Part shown: piece after piece, positions 32,394 through 41,454 of the stretch
Layout: each line of letters begins with the position of its first letter
Position numbering within the stretch: the stretch's first letter is position 1
DNA from: UBA1738 sp045655325
Lineage (GTDB): Bacteria; Bacillota; Clostridia; UBA1381
Direction of reading: 5' to 3'
NCBI GenBank assembly: GCA_045655325.1
Contig: JAZOOY010000040.1
Location: 1 to 60,429 of the forward strand
Length of the DNA: 60,429 nucleotides
Program-made: the position numbers and the translations under genes
The notes under the pieces: generated by a model
What the model saw: the letters and a program-made list of their open reading frames with translations, nothing else
What the model was told of the DNA's origin: nothing
Database searches by the model: none

Positions 32394-34039
32394 GAAAAAG
32401 AGTTTTGGAATGGATATTTAAAAATGGAAAGAAAAGCTTTCCGGCAATAATAATATTGACTGTGTTAAGCATAGCTATGTCCATTACACAAGTACGCTTT
32501 GCCACAGCATCAAAGGATGTTATTGATGTGGCAACAAAGGAATCAGACGGCGTATTTATGGCAGTGTTCGGCGTACTGGCGGGGCTTTTAATTTTCAGGC
32601 TTATCTTACAGATAATAGCAAATTATGTAGAAGTTCACGCTTCTTCGCGCTTTGAAATTGCACTAAAGCGTCATATTTTCAAAACATTGATAGGAAAGGA
32701 CTATCTGTCTGTCGCAAAATATCATTCGGGTGAACTTTTAAACCGAATAGAAAGTGATGTGTCAGTTATAGTAAACGGAACGATTGCAATACTTCCTTCC
32801 GCAGCACTGCTTCTGACAAGCGTTATTGCAGCGTTTTGCGTACTTTTCAATATTGACAAAACTCTTGCCGTAATAATCTTATGCATCGGACCTTTTGTTG
32901 CAATAGGTGCAAGAATCTATTCTGCAAAGTTCAAAGTGCTACACAAAAAGAATCAGGAATATAACGGAAAAACAAAGTCATTTATGCTTGAGATTTTGCA
33001 GAATCTTTTGGTTGTAAAATCTTTCGGGAATGAAAAAATGGTTCTTGACAAGAGTCAGGACTTGCAAGAAATGAGCTACAAGCTACGAATCAAGCAAGTA
33101 ACAGTATCTTTGTTTGCGCAAGTAGGATTATTTATGATATTCAATGCAGGATACTATTTTGCATTGGGTTATGGTGCATATAGGCTTTCCCAGGGTGCAC
33201 TTACATACGGTGATGTAATGGCAATTCTGGCACTTGTAAATCAGATTCAGATGCCGTTTAAAAACATTTCATCGCTAATTCCGAAAGCCTTTGCAGTTTC
33301 AGCATCAGTTGAAAGAATTTTAGAGCTTGAAGACTTAAAGAGTGAATGTGAAACAGGAAAAGAAATTGATACTGAAATTTACAATGATTTAGAAGAGATT
33401 GTGTATGAAAATGCAACATTCTCATATAGTGATGATTCTGTTGTATCAGGTATTGATATGAAGATAAAAAAAGGCGAATGCGTTGTTATAGCAGGAGAGT
33501 CAGGAGCGGGAAAGAGCACTGCTATAAAGCTTCTTTTGGGAATAATGAACGCTGATAGCGGAAGAATTTACCTAAAAGGCGAATTTGGAGAAATTGAAAT
33601 TGGTAGGGAAACAAGACCGATTTTTGCTTATGTTCCGCAGGGAAATCTTATTTTGTCTGGCACAATTCGTGAGAATGTGGCATTTGGACACGCCGATGCA
33701 AAAGAAGAGGATATTATAAACGCTTGTAAGATTGCGCAGATTTGGGATTTCATTGAAACTCTTGATTTGGGTCTTGATACTGTTTTGGGTGAAAAAGGTC
33801 TTGGACTTTCAGAGGGTCAGGCACAGAGAATTTCTATCGCAAGAGCACTTTTACACAATGCACCAATACTTCTTTTAGACGAATCAACATCGGCTCTTGA
33901 CAGCGTAACAGAAAAAGAACTGTTATCAGCAATTCGCAATATGACGGATAAGACTTGCGTAATCGTAAGCCATAAGCAGGCAGCGTTTGACATAAGCGAC
34001 AAAGTTATTTACATTGAAAAGAAAAACTTGGGAGAATAA
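32390..34039 (+). CDS. ABC exporter half-transporter (fused membrane and ATPase domains)
   Basis: 549 residues. An N-terminal six-helix type IV exporter domain (about 15-310) is followed by a nucleotide-binding domain with Walker A GESGAGKST (about 369-377), Q-loop FAYVPQGN, signature LSEGQAQRISIARAL, Walker B PILLLDEST and the H-loop in IVSHKQ. The signature reads LSEGQ rather than LSGGQ, a common variant. It works as a homodimer, or as a heterodimer with a partner not seen here. Substrate unknown. Translationally coupled to the upstream gene. Confidence 0.93.
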   Translation: MRKRVLEWIFKNGKKSFPAIIILTVLSIAMSITQVRFATASKDVIDVATKESDGVFMAVFGVLAGLLIFRLILQIIANYVEVHASSRFEIALKRHIFKTLIGKDYLSVAKYHSGELLNRIESDVSVIVNGTIAILPSAALLLTSVIAAFCVLFNIDKTLAVIILCIGPFVAIGARIYSAKFKVLHKKNQEYNGKTKSFMLEILQNLLVVKSFGNEKMVLDKSQDLQEMSYKLRIKQVTVSLFAQVGLFMIFNAGYYFALGYGAYRLSQGALTYGDVMAILALVNQIQMPFKNISSLIPKAFAVSASVERILELEDLKSECETGKEIDTEIYNDLEEIVYENATFSYSDDSVVSGIDMKIKKGECVVIAGESGAGKSTAIKLLLGIMNADSGRIYLKGEFGEIEIGRETRPIFAYVPQGNLILSGTIRENVAFGHADAKEEDIINACKIAQIWDFIETLDLGLDTVLGEKGLGLSEGQAQRISIARALLHNAPILLLDESTSALDSVTEKELLSAIRNMTDKTCVIVSHKQAAFDISDKVIYIEKKNLGE

Positions 34040-34040
34040 A

Positions 34041-34859
34041 ATGGGCAAATTTGACGGAATGCTTTTATGCACCGACCTTGACGGCACACTACTTTCATCG
34101 GAATCAACAGTTTCGGAAGAAAATATAGAAGCCATAAACTACTTTAAAGAACAGGGAGGAAAGTTCACTTTTGTAACGGGCAGAGTTCCAAAAGGTGCAG
34201 GCCTTATGCGAAAGTGGGTAGAACCAAATGCGCCTATAGTGGTTTTCAATGGCGCAGGTGTTTATGATTTTTCAAAAGAAGAACTTTTGTGGGGTACATA
34301 TCTTACAGAGGATGCAAAAAAAGTGGTTGAGTATGTTGAAGAGAGAACCCCTGATTTTGGACTGGTCGTTTGTACCGATGAAAAAGTATATTTTCCTGCA
34401 ATGAACGATTGGGTTGATGCATATTATAAGCTGGAAAACTTCCCGCTTGATGAAACACCTTGGCGAGAGATAAAAGAAAAGTGGAAGAAAGCACTTTTTG
34501 TTATCAATTCAGAGATTATGCCTATAGTTATGGATGCGGTAGAAAAATCGGGTTACAAAGATGACTTCCATTTTGTAAGAAGCTGTGAAAATTATTACGA
34601 GATGCTTCCAAAAGGTGAGAATAAGGGCACTGGACTTGAGAAACTTTGCAAAATATTAGGAATCTCAAAAGAAAAAACTATTGCAATCGGCGATAACGAG
34701 AACGATATTGAAATGATTGAATATGCAGGCCTTGGAGTGGCTGTTGGAAATGCCACCGATAGCGTTAAAAAAATATCTGACCTTGTTACTGCGACAAATG
34801 ATGAGAACGCAGTAGCTAAAATTATTTGGGATTTGGATAGCGGAAAAATAAAGATATAA
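34041..34859 (+). CDS. Cof-type HAD-IIB family phosphatase
   Basis: 272 residues from the ATG 34041 (GGGAGA upstream). HAD motif I is LLCTDLDGTLLSS, motif II TFVTGR, motif III Lys in PKGENKGTGLEKL, and motif IV IAIGDNENDIEMIEYAGLGVAVGNA. Cof-type enzymes dephosphorylate sugar phosphates, FMN or PLP with broad specificity. It is the last gene of the run that began at 29191. Confidence 0.92.
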   Translation: MGKFDGMLLCTDLDGTLLSSESTVSEENIEAINYFKEQGGKFTFVTGRVPKGAGLMRKWVEPNAPIVVFNGAGVYDFSKEELLWGTYLTEDAKKVVEYVEERTPDFGLVVCTDEKVYFPAMNDWVDAYYKLENFPLDETPWREIKEKWKKALFVINSEIMPIVMDAVEKSGYKDDFHFVRSCENYYEMLPKGENKGTGLEKLCKILGISKEKTIAIGDNENDIEMIEYAGLGVAVGNATDSVKKISDLVTATNDENAVAKIIWDLDSGKIKI

Positions 34860-34892
34860 AAAATAAGCAATCATAGTGATTGCTTATTTTTT
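34858..34892. terminator. Bidirectional terminator between the Cof-HAD and DUF1015 genes
   Basis: Perfect 13-bp stem AAATAAGCAATCA / TGATTGCTTATTT with a 3-nt loop; A-rich before and T-rich after. Confidence 0.85.
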
Positions 34893-36199
34893 TATAAAAG
34901 ATTAAATAAAACACCTGTTGCAGGTTTTGGATAAATACAAATTGAATGTGCAGGTAATTTTTCGCCTGAATTTGTAACCAAGTGCATTTGATATGTCTTA
35001 ACAGGGTTAATCGCAAAGAAGCAACTGCATTCCGTTTCTTTTACAAACTGTATTCCTTCTGTGATACTCTTTGTATATGTGATGCATTCATCATACTTTT
35101 CTTCAGGAATATTCAAAATATCCTCTAAAATCAGCTTGTTAAGAACAGTAACGTCAAGACCTAAGTATGCATCGCTCTTATCGTTAACACGGTCTTTTAA
35201 AGAAACTTCGTCTTTTAGAGTAAGCCTGTAAAAATATTCACCGCCACAATAAAGGGCAATCTTATTTTCATTTCTTGTTGTAACGATTTGTTTCTTTATA
35301 GTATCAACAAAATCTGCAGTGTCAAGGTCAACGATAATCTTTTCAACCTTGAAATTATCCTGACAAGCAGCTATGAAAAATGACTCGTTAAACTCTTTTT
35401 TGAACTTAATCATTCTGTGGAATGGAAGAAGCATCAAGCTTTCGTCATATACGTTTGTTAAAAGGGTCATAATGTAGTTATAAGGCTCATCGCCTGTATG
35501 AGATGGGTTATTCTTTTTACATTCTGCTTGATACTTTAGTGCAGTTTCATAGCGATTCTGACCATCTGCGATATATATTGTATGTGGCTTCATTGCGTTC
35601 ACAATAAAGTTAATTTTGTCTTCGTCGGTAATTCTCCATAAATGCTCTTTAGCTCCGTCAGGAAGAACAAAAGATACGTCAGGGCTTGAGTCCTTCATTT
35701 CGGTAATGATATGAGAAAGGTCCTTTTCACTTTCAATATAAAGACCGCTTATCATATTGAAATTAGCTTTCGTTTTTGACAAAAGCTCATATCTGTCCTT
35801 TTTGTTAATAGGCGTTGTGTCCTCACAAGTTAAAACGTGATTACCGAAGTCCTCAAGTTTTAATAAAGTAACAAAACCTTTGTTTGTATATATGGAGCCA
35901 TTAAACTCAACTTCCTGTTCATAAAGGTAAATGGCAGGCTTTTCGTCCTGTACAATAATATCATCTTTAAGCCAGTCTTCAAGATATTTTCTTGAACGGA
36001 TAAAGGCATTATCATCGTCTGTATCGGTATCAAAACGCTTACCCTTTGATAAACGGATGGCATTATACTCGTGCTGATTATAAAGCTCGTCCTGTTCATC
36101 AGGCAAAAGTGCATCATAAGGTGGCGACATAACAAGTCCCAAGTCGTCAATTTTTTCTGTGTTATACATATATCCTTTAAAAGAAGTTATATCAGCCAT
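34892..36199 (-). CDS. DUF1015 family protein
   Basis: 435 residues with the family start MADITSFKGYMYNTEKIDDLGLVMSPPYD-like pattern, then EYNAIRLSKG, YLYEQEV, FVTLLKLEDFGNHVLTCEDTTP, the IADGQNRYETALKY motif and YNYIMTLLTNVYDESLMLLPFHRMIKF. An archaeal relative (SerK) is an ADP-dependent serine kinase, and bacterial members are often found near phosphoglycerate dehydrogenase and serine aminotransferase genes; neither is seen here, so the role is open. Monocistronic, with RBS GAGGTGAT. Confidence 0.88.
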   Translation of the reverse strand: MADITSFKGYMYNTEKIDDLGLVMSPPYDALLPDEQDELYNQHEYNAIRLSKGKRFDTDTDDDNAFIRSRKYLEDWLKDDIIVQDEKPAIYLYEQEVEFNGSIYTNKGFVTLLKLEDFGNHVLTCEDTTPINKKDRYELLSKTKANFNMISGLYIESEKDLSHIITEMKDSSPDVSFVLPDGAKEHLWRITDEDKINFIVNAMKPHTIYIADGQNRYETALKYQAECKKNNPSHTGDEPYNYIMTLLTNVYDESLMLLPFHRMIKFKKEFNESFFIAACQDNFKVEKIIVDLDTADFVDTIKKQIVTTRNENKIALYCGGEYFYRLTLKDEVSLKDRVNDKSDAYLGLDVTVLNKLILEDILNIPEEKYDECITYTKSITEGIQFVKETECSCFFAINPVKTYQMHLVTNSGEKLPAHSICIYPKPATGVLFNLL

Positions 36200-36362
36200 T
36201 TTAAATCACCTCGTATATAGTATAGAAATATTTTATACCATATATATTTACAAGTCAAGGTAATTATCATTACAAAATTTAGTCAATTTTTTGTAAAAAT
36301 TGTTGTTATTAAATCCATTTATACGGTAAATACTATGAACGAGGAATGAGAGGAGTGATAAA

Positions 36363-36539
36363 ATGAGTTCTCAAGGATTTATTAAAGGAATGGCGGCGGG
36401 TATCGTTTTGGGTGCTTGTGCTACAATGTTGGTGGACCCTGTGTCTGATCGTCAGCGAAACAAAATGCGAAGAAGAACAGAAGGAATGTTTAAAAGTCTT
36501 GGAAATATTGTAGATACTGCCCTTGATATGTTCAGATAA
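36363..36539 (+). CDS. 58-residue YtxH-like small protein
   Basis: The ATG at 36363 follows AGGAGTGAT. One hydrophobic segment (FIKGMAAGIVLGACATML) is followed by a basic, amphipathic helical tail (DRQRNKMRRRTEGMFKSL). The G.V.GA..ML..P pattern with a basic tail resembles YtxH-domain stress/envelope proteins. It has its own strong terminator. Function unknown. Confidence 0.65.
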   Translation: MSSQGFIKGMAAGIVLGACATMLVDPVSDRQRNKMRRRTEGMFKSLGNIVDTALDMFR

Positions 36540-36540
36540 A

Positions 36541-36585
36541 AAAGGCGATGTCGCAGGATAAAAAAGCTCTGCGATATCGCTTTTT
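36541..36585 (+). terminator. Terminator of the 58-residue gene
   Basis: 12-bp stem GCGATGTCGCAG / CTGCGATATCGC (one G-U) and TTTTT. Confidence 0.85.
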
Positions 36586-36650
36586 GTTTGATTGACTAAA
36601 TGTGCAAAATATGGTAAAATATTATAAAATATGTAGAAAGGTGCAAGGTT

Positions 36651-37670
36651 ATGCAAAGAAAAAATGAACTGTCGTTTTTAAATATAGTTTTCTGCTTACT
36701 GGTGATTTTAATTCACGTATTATCCGATCCTGTAACAGTACTTTCAAAAGAAAGCTGGCAATATGGTGTGGTTTTTGTGCCTTGGCGACTATCTGCTTTT
36801 GTGGTTCAAGGATTTATATTCTTGAGTGGACTTAAGATGTTCCTAAAAGAAGACAGTCATAAATACCTTGAATATTGTAAGAATAAATTTACTAAAATTG
36901 TAGTTCCGTACATTCTGACGGCGGTATTTTTCTATGTGTGTTTTTTGTGGCGAAACTACCTTGGATTCAGTTTAAAAGATTTTTTTGGATATATTATAAA
37001 AGGCGATTTGGTATTCCATTTCTATTTTGTCATTATAATAGTTCAATTCTATCTTTTAAGACCTGTCTGGACTTTTATGGTAAAGAAAGTTCCGCCTAAA
37101 TATGCCATTATCGGTTCAATAATTTTAATGTTCCTGTGTAGATACAGATTTTCATTCTTTCAATATAACGACAGAATATTCACAAGCTATCTGACATACT
37201 GGGTGCTGGGATGTTATGCGGGAAAATACTACGAAAGATTGCTTTTACATATCAAGAAATATAAAACAGTATACATATCACAGTTTGTGGTAGTAGCCAT
37301 TTTGGAAGCAGTGATTTCATATATCCAGTTTGTATATGGCGGAATAGTATTTTTAGCAGAACTGCATTTTATATACTGCATAAGTGCAATACTTGGAACG
37401 ACAGGCGTTGCAACGCTGGTAGCCAACATAGTAATGGAGAAAAAGCTATTCAGGAAAGTTGACAATGCCAGCTACTATATTTACCTGATTCATCCGCTGT
37501 TTATATTTATAACAGACTGGCTAATTTCCAAATACGGAATTAGCAATATTGCGGTAGGATTTGTAATCCGATGCATAATAACATATACGCTATCAATTTT
37601 TGTTTCGGTAGCCTATATTGAAATGAAGAAGAGGATTAAAAAATGTCAGAGTTTAAGAAAGCAAGGATAG
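36651..37670 (+). CDS. Acyltransferase 3 family membrane protein
   Basis: 339 residues, about ten membrane segments. It shows LSFLNIVFCLLVILIHVLS with the catalytic-type His in the first helix, FFVQGFIFLSGLKMF-like second helix, and NASYYIYLIHPLFIF near the end. These enzymes O-acetylate or otherwise acylate extracellular sugars. The next gene starts 28 nt before its stop, so expression is tightly linked with the two GNAT-fold genes downstream. Confidence 0.87.
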   Translation: MQRKNELSFLNIVFCLLVILIHVLSDPVTVLSKESWQYGVVFVPWRLSAFVVQGFIFLSGLKMFLKEDSHKYLEYCKNKFTKIVVPYILTAVFFYVCFLWRNYLGFSLKDFFGYIIKGDLVFHFYFVIIIVQFYLLRPVWTFMVKKVPPKYAIIGSIILMFLCRYRFSFFQYNDRIFTSYLTYWVLGCYAGKYYERLLLHIKKYKTVYISQFVVVAILEAVISYIQFVYGGIVFLAELHFIYCISAILGTTGVATLVANIVMEKKLFRKVDNASYYIYLIHPLFIFITDWLISKYGISNIAVGFVIRCIITYTLSIFVSVAYIEMKKRIKKCQSLRKQG

Positions 37671-38521
37671 AGGACAAGAAAGAGATAGACGAAATACTAA
37701 AGCATTGTCCTTGTCCAAGCCTTGAATATAATTTCACTACCCTGTTTTTATGGCAGGAAATATTCAATATGGAATATAAAATAGAGGATGGTATCCTTTA
37801 TATCAGAAGTGGTATGAATAAAAAGTCCTATCTTTTTCCTTGTGGAACGGGAGATATAGATAGTGCGGTAGAAAGCATTTTAAAGGAAAAAAACATCCGA
37901 TTTTACAGCCTTAGCGAAGAAAACAAGGCGTATCTTGAAGAAAAAGTTCCAGAACGATTTGAGTTTTGTGAGCGTAGAGATGATGGGGATTATGTATATC
38001 TTCGAGAGAGTTTAGCAACTCTTGTTGGTAAAAAGCTTAGTGCAAAACGAAACCATATAAACAGGTTTATAGCCGAAAATCCTGATTGGAAATATGAGCC
38101 TATAACTAAAGAAAATATAGAAGATGTTAGGGAAATGCACAAAAAATGGTGCGAAATGGTAGATGACGGAAGCAAGCATGGGCTTTCGGAAGAAAGTTGT
38201 GCGGTAAGGAAAGCGCTTATGTATTATGATGAGCTTGAGTTGTCAGGCGGACTTATAAGGGCAAAGGGACAAGTTGTGGCGTTTTCTTTGGGAGATAGAC
38301 TAAACGACAAAACTTTTCTGGTACACATTGAAAAGGCTTTTGCAAATATAACGGGTGCATATCAGATTATAAACCGTGAGTTTGTTCTCCATAACTGTAT
38401 GGATTATGAGTTTGTAAACAGGGAAGATGACACAGGTGATGAAAGCCTTAGAAAAGCAAAGCTTTCTTACAGACCATACGAAATTGTAAAAAAATACGTA
38501 GCAAAGGAAAAGGCAAAATGA
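37643..38521 (+). CDS. DUF2156 (LPG synthase C-terminal-like) protein
   Basis: 292 residues with the DUF2156 pattern: CPSLEYNFTTLFLWQEIFN, GDYVYLRESLATLVGKKLSAKRNHINRF (in parts), ENIEDVREMHKKWC and DKTFLVHIEKAFANITGAYQIINREF. The fold is a double GNAT related to the catalytic domain of MprF lysyl-phosphatidylglycerol synthase, but without the membrane flippase part. An aminoacyl or acyl transfer onto envelope lipid is plausible, not proven. It overlaps both neighbours (28 nt and 4 nt). Confidence 0.88.
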   Translation: MSEFKKARIEDKKEIDEILKHCPCPSLEYNFTTLFLWQEIFNMEYKIEDGILYIRSGMNKKSYLFPCGTGDIDSAVESILKEKNIRFYSLSEENKAYLEEKVPERFEFCERRDDGDYVYLRESLATLVGKKLSAKRNHINRFIAENPDWKYEPITKENIEDVREMHKKWCEMVDDGSKHGLSEESCAVRKALMYYDELELSGGLIRAKGQVVAFSLGDRLNDKTFLVHIEKAFANITGAYQIINREFVLHNCMDYEFVNREDDTGDESLRKAKLSYRPYEIVKKYVAKEKAK

Positions 38522-39288
38522 TTTTACCTGCAAGTGAACGTCATAGGGAGCAGATAATTGCTCTTTGGAGCGGTGCTTTTGGTGATAAAATTGAAGACGT
38601 AAAAAGGTATTTGGAAACTCTTTTCAAATACTTTTTGGTGTACGAAGAAGATGGCATTGTAAAGGGAATACTGTCTGTTTTGCCCATTTCTTTTTGCGGT
38701 AAAAAAGGCGGATATATTTATGCCGTAACAACACACAAGGATTATAGAGGGCAGGGAATATGCAACAAGCTTATGGAGTATGTTAAAGCAGATAAAACAT
38801 ACGATTTCCTTGTTTTAAAACCGCAAAATGACGGACTTTTTGAGTTCTATGGAAAAATGGGATTTAAAAAGGTGAATTGTCTTTCTAAAGAGGAACTTCT
38901 TGTGACCGAAAGAACGGGAAAGGAATATCTATTAAAAGAACTAACCTCACAAGAGTATGAAAAGGCAAAAAACACGTATTTTGATGAAGAAATAATAGAG
39001 TGGAATATGGACATGCTTTCCTTTGCAAAGGATATGTATGCAGGCGGTTTTTATGAAGTGGAAAAAGAGGAGAAAAAGGTAGGCGTTGCTTTTTTATACA
39101 AGGACAAAAATGTGGCGATAATAAAAGAGTTGTTGACGGAAGAAAATGAAGCTGTTGCAACTTTTATTGCAAATGAACTTGAATGCGAAAAGGCTGAGAT
39201 TACATTTTACGATGAAAACGGAACAGATGGTTTTATGATATACCCTGAAGAAAAGAAAAAGGCGTATTTTAACATTTATTTAGACTAA
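38518..39288 (+). CDS. GNAT-family N-acetyltransferase
   Basis: 256 residues: a GNAT core with acetyl-CoA motif YAVTTHKDYRGQGICNKLMEYV (near residues 75-96) and a second, degenerate half (about 140-256) that lacks the motif. This is a typical two-lobed arrangement. The ATGA overlap links it to the DUF2156 gene. Substrate unknown. Confidence 0.87.
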   Translation: MILPASERHREQIIALWSGAFGDKIEDVKRYLETLFKYFLVYEEDGIVKGILSVLPISFCGKKGGYIYAVTTHKDYRGQGICNKLMEYVKADKTYDFLVLKPQNDGLFEFYGKMGFKKVNCLSKEELLVTERTGKEYLLKELTSQEYEKAKNTYFDEEIIEWNMDMLSFAKDMYAGGFYEVEKEEKKVGVAFLYKDKNVAIIKELLTEENEAVATFIANELECEKAEITFYDENGTDGFMIYPEEKKKAYFNIYLD

Positions 39289-39317
39289 TTTTAAAAGTAA
39301 TTATTTAAATAAAACTC

Positions 39318-39346
39318 TTGAAATCTGGTTTTTTGTGTGATATAAT
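39318..39346 (+). promoter_or_regulatory. Promoter of tRNA-Pro
   Basis: TTGAAA (39318-39323), 17-bp spacer, extended -10 TG-A-TATAAT (39341-39346), 20 bp before the tRNA. Confidence 0.8.
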
Positions 39347-39365
39347 CAACTGCGTCGGATAATTA

Positions 39366-39442
39366 CGGGATGTGGCTCAGTTTGGTAGAGCACTACGTTC
39401 GGGACGTAGGGGCCGCAGGTTCAAATCCTGTCATCCCGACCA
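39366..39442 (+). tRNA. tRNA-Pro (anticodon CGG)
   Basis: 77 nt. Acceptor stem CGGGATG / CATCCCG with discriminator A and an encoded CCA. The D arm is GGCTC...GAGC, the anticodon stem CTACG / CGTAG has loop TTCGGGA and so anticodon CGG, reading CCG. The T arm carries GGTTCAAATCC. It has its own promoter and terminator. Confidence 0.96.
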
Positions 39443-39478
39443 AAAGGACAGATTTCAAATAGAAGTCTGTCTTTTTTT
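39443..39478 (+). terminator. Terminator of tRNA-Pro
   Basis: Stem AAGGACAGA / TCTGTCTTT followed by T's. Confidence 0.75.
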
Positions 39479-39490
39479 GCTGGAATTTAC

Positions 39491-39525
39491 TCTTATACGT
39501 ATCTTAACCGATAAAGTGATATAAT
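39491..39525 (+). promoter_or_regulatory. Operator and promoter of the two-component system
   Basis: Two half-sites TTATAC (39493) and TTAACC (39504), 11 bp apart, end 10 bp before TATAAT (39520-39525; also TG-A extended). A canonical -35 is missing. The 19-nt block TCTTATACGTATCTTAACC is 16/19 identical to the block before the Na+/Pi symporter gene. Confidence 0.7.
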
Positions 39526-39556
39526 TGTATAGGAATATTGTGAAAAGGAGAAACGT

Positions 39557-40624
39557 ATGAAAAAGTTTTATAAAATAGCAAAGGATACTATAGTGACAAT
39601 AGGTATTCTTAGCGTGTGTTTTTTAATATGTTTTGCTATACATAATATATTTGAAAGTAACACTTTAATACCGTCTGTGCTTACATTAGGCGTGTTTTTG
39701 ATTTCGGTAGCTACACATGGTTATGTGTACGGAACAATATCTGCAATTATCATTGTACTTGCAGATAACTTTGCATTCACAGCTCCGTTTTTTACTTTCG
39801 ATTTTACGCTTCCTGAAGATAGAATATCGGTGGTAATACTTTTTGTTGTTACCTTAGTTACTTGTAATATAACAACAAAACTAAAGAAGCAAGAATCAAT
39901 CAATATAGAAAGTGAACAAGAAAGAATGAGAGCAAATCTTTTAAGATCAGTTTCTCACGATTTAAGAACACCACTAACTACCATCTACAGCTCGAGCTCT
40001 GTTTTACTTGATAACTATGACGAATTTTCTGATAAACAACGTAGGCAAATACTAAAAGGAATAAGTGAAGATTCTTTGTGGCTTAGCAGAATGGTAGAGA
40101 ATTTGCTTTCCATTACAAAGCTTGATACCGCAAACGTTAAGGTCATTAAAACAAATACAGCTCTTGATGAGCTTATTGACTCAGCACTAATAAAATATTC
40201 CAAAAGATATCCTTATCAAAAGGTTACTTTAGATATTCCTGATGAATTTTTGTTTATTCCTATGGATTCGATTTTAATCGAACAGGTTATAATTAACATA
40301 TTAGAAAATGCTGTTCAGCACGCAAAAGGTATGACAAAGTTGTCACTTAAAGTATTTTCTATATCCGATAAGGTTATTTTTGAAATTAAGGATAATGGTT
40401 GCGGAATCCCTGAAGAGCGAATGAAGCATATATTTACAGGCTATTATTCACAAGATGCAAATGCATCAGACAGCCGAAAACATAACGCAGGAATCGGACT
40501 TTCAGTATGTGCATCCATAATCAAAGCCCATGGCGGAGATATTAAAGCGGAAAATTTAAAATCCGGTGGATGTGTGTTCAGGTTTACATTAAATATGGAG
40601 GATAGCGAATATGATAAGCAATAA
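39557..40624 (+). CDS. Sensor histidine kinase, short KdpD-like
   Basis: 355 residues: four membrane segments of the DUF4118/KdpD type (about 12-105, including DNFAFTAPFFTFDFT), then HisKA with MRANLLRSVSHDLRTPLTTIYSS (His134), and HATPase with NILENAVQHA, DNGCGIPEERM and GIGLSVCASIIKAHGG. It lacks the long N-terminal KdpD and universal-stress domains, and no kdpFABC genes are nearby, so potassium sensing cannot be assumed. The response regulator overlaps its end by 14 nt. Confidence 0.92.
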   Translation: MKKFYKIAKDTIVTIGILSVCFLICFAIHNIFESNTLIPSVLTLGVFLISVATHGYVYGTISAIIIVLADNFAFTAPFFTFDFTLPEDRISVVILFVVTLVTCNITTKLKKQESINIESEQERMRANLLRSVSHDLRTPLTTIYSSSSVLLDNYDEFSDKQRRQILKGISEDSLWLSRMVENLLSITKLDTANVKVIKTNTALDELIDSALIKYSKRYPYQKVTLDIPDEFLFIPMDSILIEQVIINILENAVQHAKGMTKLSLKVFSISDKVIFEIKDNGCGIPEERMKHIFTGYYSQDANASDSRKHNAGIGLSVCASIIKAHGGDIKAENLKSGGCVFRFTLNMEDSEYDKQ

Positions 40625-41321
40625 ATATAAAATCCTCGTAATAGAAGATGAAGACAACATAAAAAATCTGTTAAAAGCACTCCTTGAAACAAGCGGGTAT
40701 CAGGTAATAACGGCAAAAAGTTGCCAAAGTGGACAGACACAATTTACTTCCCATCGTCCGGATTTAGTGATTTTGGATTTGGGACTTCCTGATTTTGACG
40801 GAATGACTTTTTTAAAGGAAATCAGAAAGGAATCGCTCACGCCGGTAATAATTGTTTCCGCAAGAAGTGAAGATAAAGACAAGGTTGACGCTTTAGATTT
40901 TGGCGCAAATGATTATGTGACAAAACCTTTCAGCTCAGCAGAACTTGTTGCAAGAGTTCGTACTGCACTCAGAAACTCTCGTCATAGTGCAGATGAGGGA
41001 AGACTTCCTGGCGGAAAGTTTGAATCAGATGGATTGGTAATTGATTACGATGCAAGACGTGTTTTTATTGATAAAGTAGAAATAAACCTTACCCAGACAG
41101 AATACAATATCATCGCACTTTTATCAGAACACTCCGGCATAGTTATGACTTATGCTTCAATAATTAAAGCAATTTGGGGGTATGTGGACTTTAACAGTAC
41201 TAAAAAATTGCAGGTAAATATGGCAAATATCCGTAAAAAATTCGGTGCAAAACCCGGTGAAAAGAATTACATAGTTAATGAACTTGGCGTTGGCTACCGA
41301 ATGTGTGAACGAAATGAATAA
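40611..41321 (+). CDS. Response regulator, OmpR/PhoB family (KdpE-like)
   Basis: 236 residues: a receiver domain with acidic pocket (IEDED), phospho-acceptor Asp56 in LVILDLGLPDFDG and Lys105 in VTKPF, then a winged-helix DNA-binding domain (LTQTEYNIIALLSEHSGIVMT; NSTKKLQVNMANIRKKFG). OmpR-type proteins bind direct repeats with an 11-bp period, exactly the layout found before its own operon and before the next gene. GGAGG sits upstream. Confidence 0.94.
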   Translation: MISNKYKILVIEDEDNIKNLLKALLETSGYQVITAKSCQSGQTQFTSHRPDLVILDLGLPDFDGMTFLKEIRKESLTPVIIVSARSEDKDKVDALDFGANDYVTKPFSSAELVARVRTALRNSRHSADEGRLPGGKFESDGLVIDYDARRVFIDKVEINLTQTEYNIIALLSEHSGIVMTYASIIKAIWGYVDFNSTKKLQVNMANIRKKFGAKPGEKNYIVNELGVGYRMCERNE

Positions 41322-41367
41322 GCTATCAAAAAAATATTGGCTTTAAAAAATTTACATATTTTTTTAA

Positions 41368-41402
41368 TCTTAACCGCATCTTAACCAATATTATGGTAAG
41401 AT
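41368..41402 (+). promoter_or_regulatory. Operator and promoter of the Na+/Pi symporter gene
   Basis: TTAACC at 41370 and 41381 (11-bp period) within the 19-nt block TCTTAACCGCATCTTAACC, ending 10 bp before a -10 (TAAGAT, 41397-41402). The distance is the same as in the histidine-kinase promoter. Confidence 0.7.
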
Positions 41403-41454
41403 TAAAAATGTAAAATGGGTAAGTTTGGAACTTATGAAAAAAAGGAGTGTATAT

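Noticed and set aside
39366..39442. tRNA-Pro as an integration site of a mobile element
   Set aside because: No integrase and no repeat of the tRNA 3' end is visible on either side; neighbours are ordinary chromosomal genes.
39557..41321. Potassium-responsive KdpDE system
   Set aside because: The kinase lacks the N-terminal KdpD and universal-stress domains, no kdpFABC genes are present, and the linked target is a Na+/Pi symporter.
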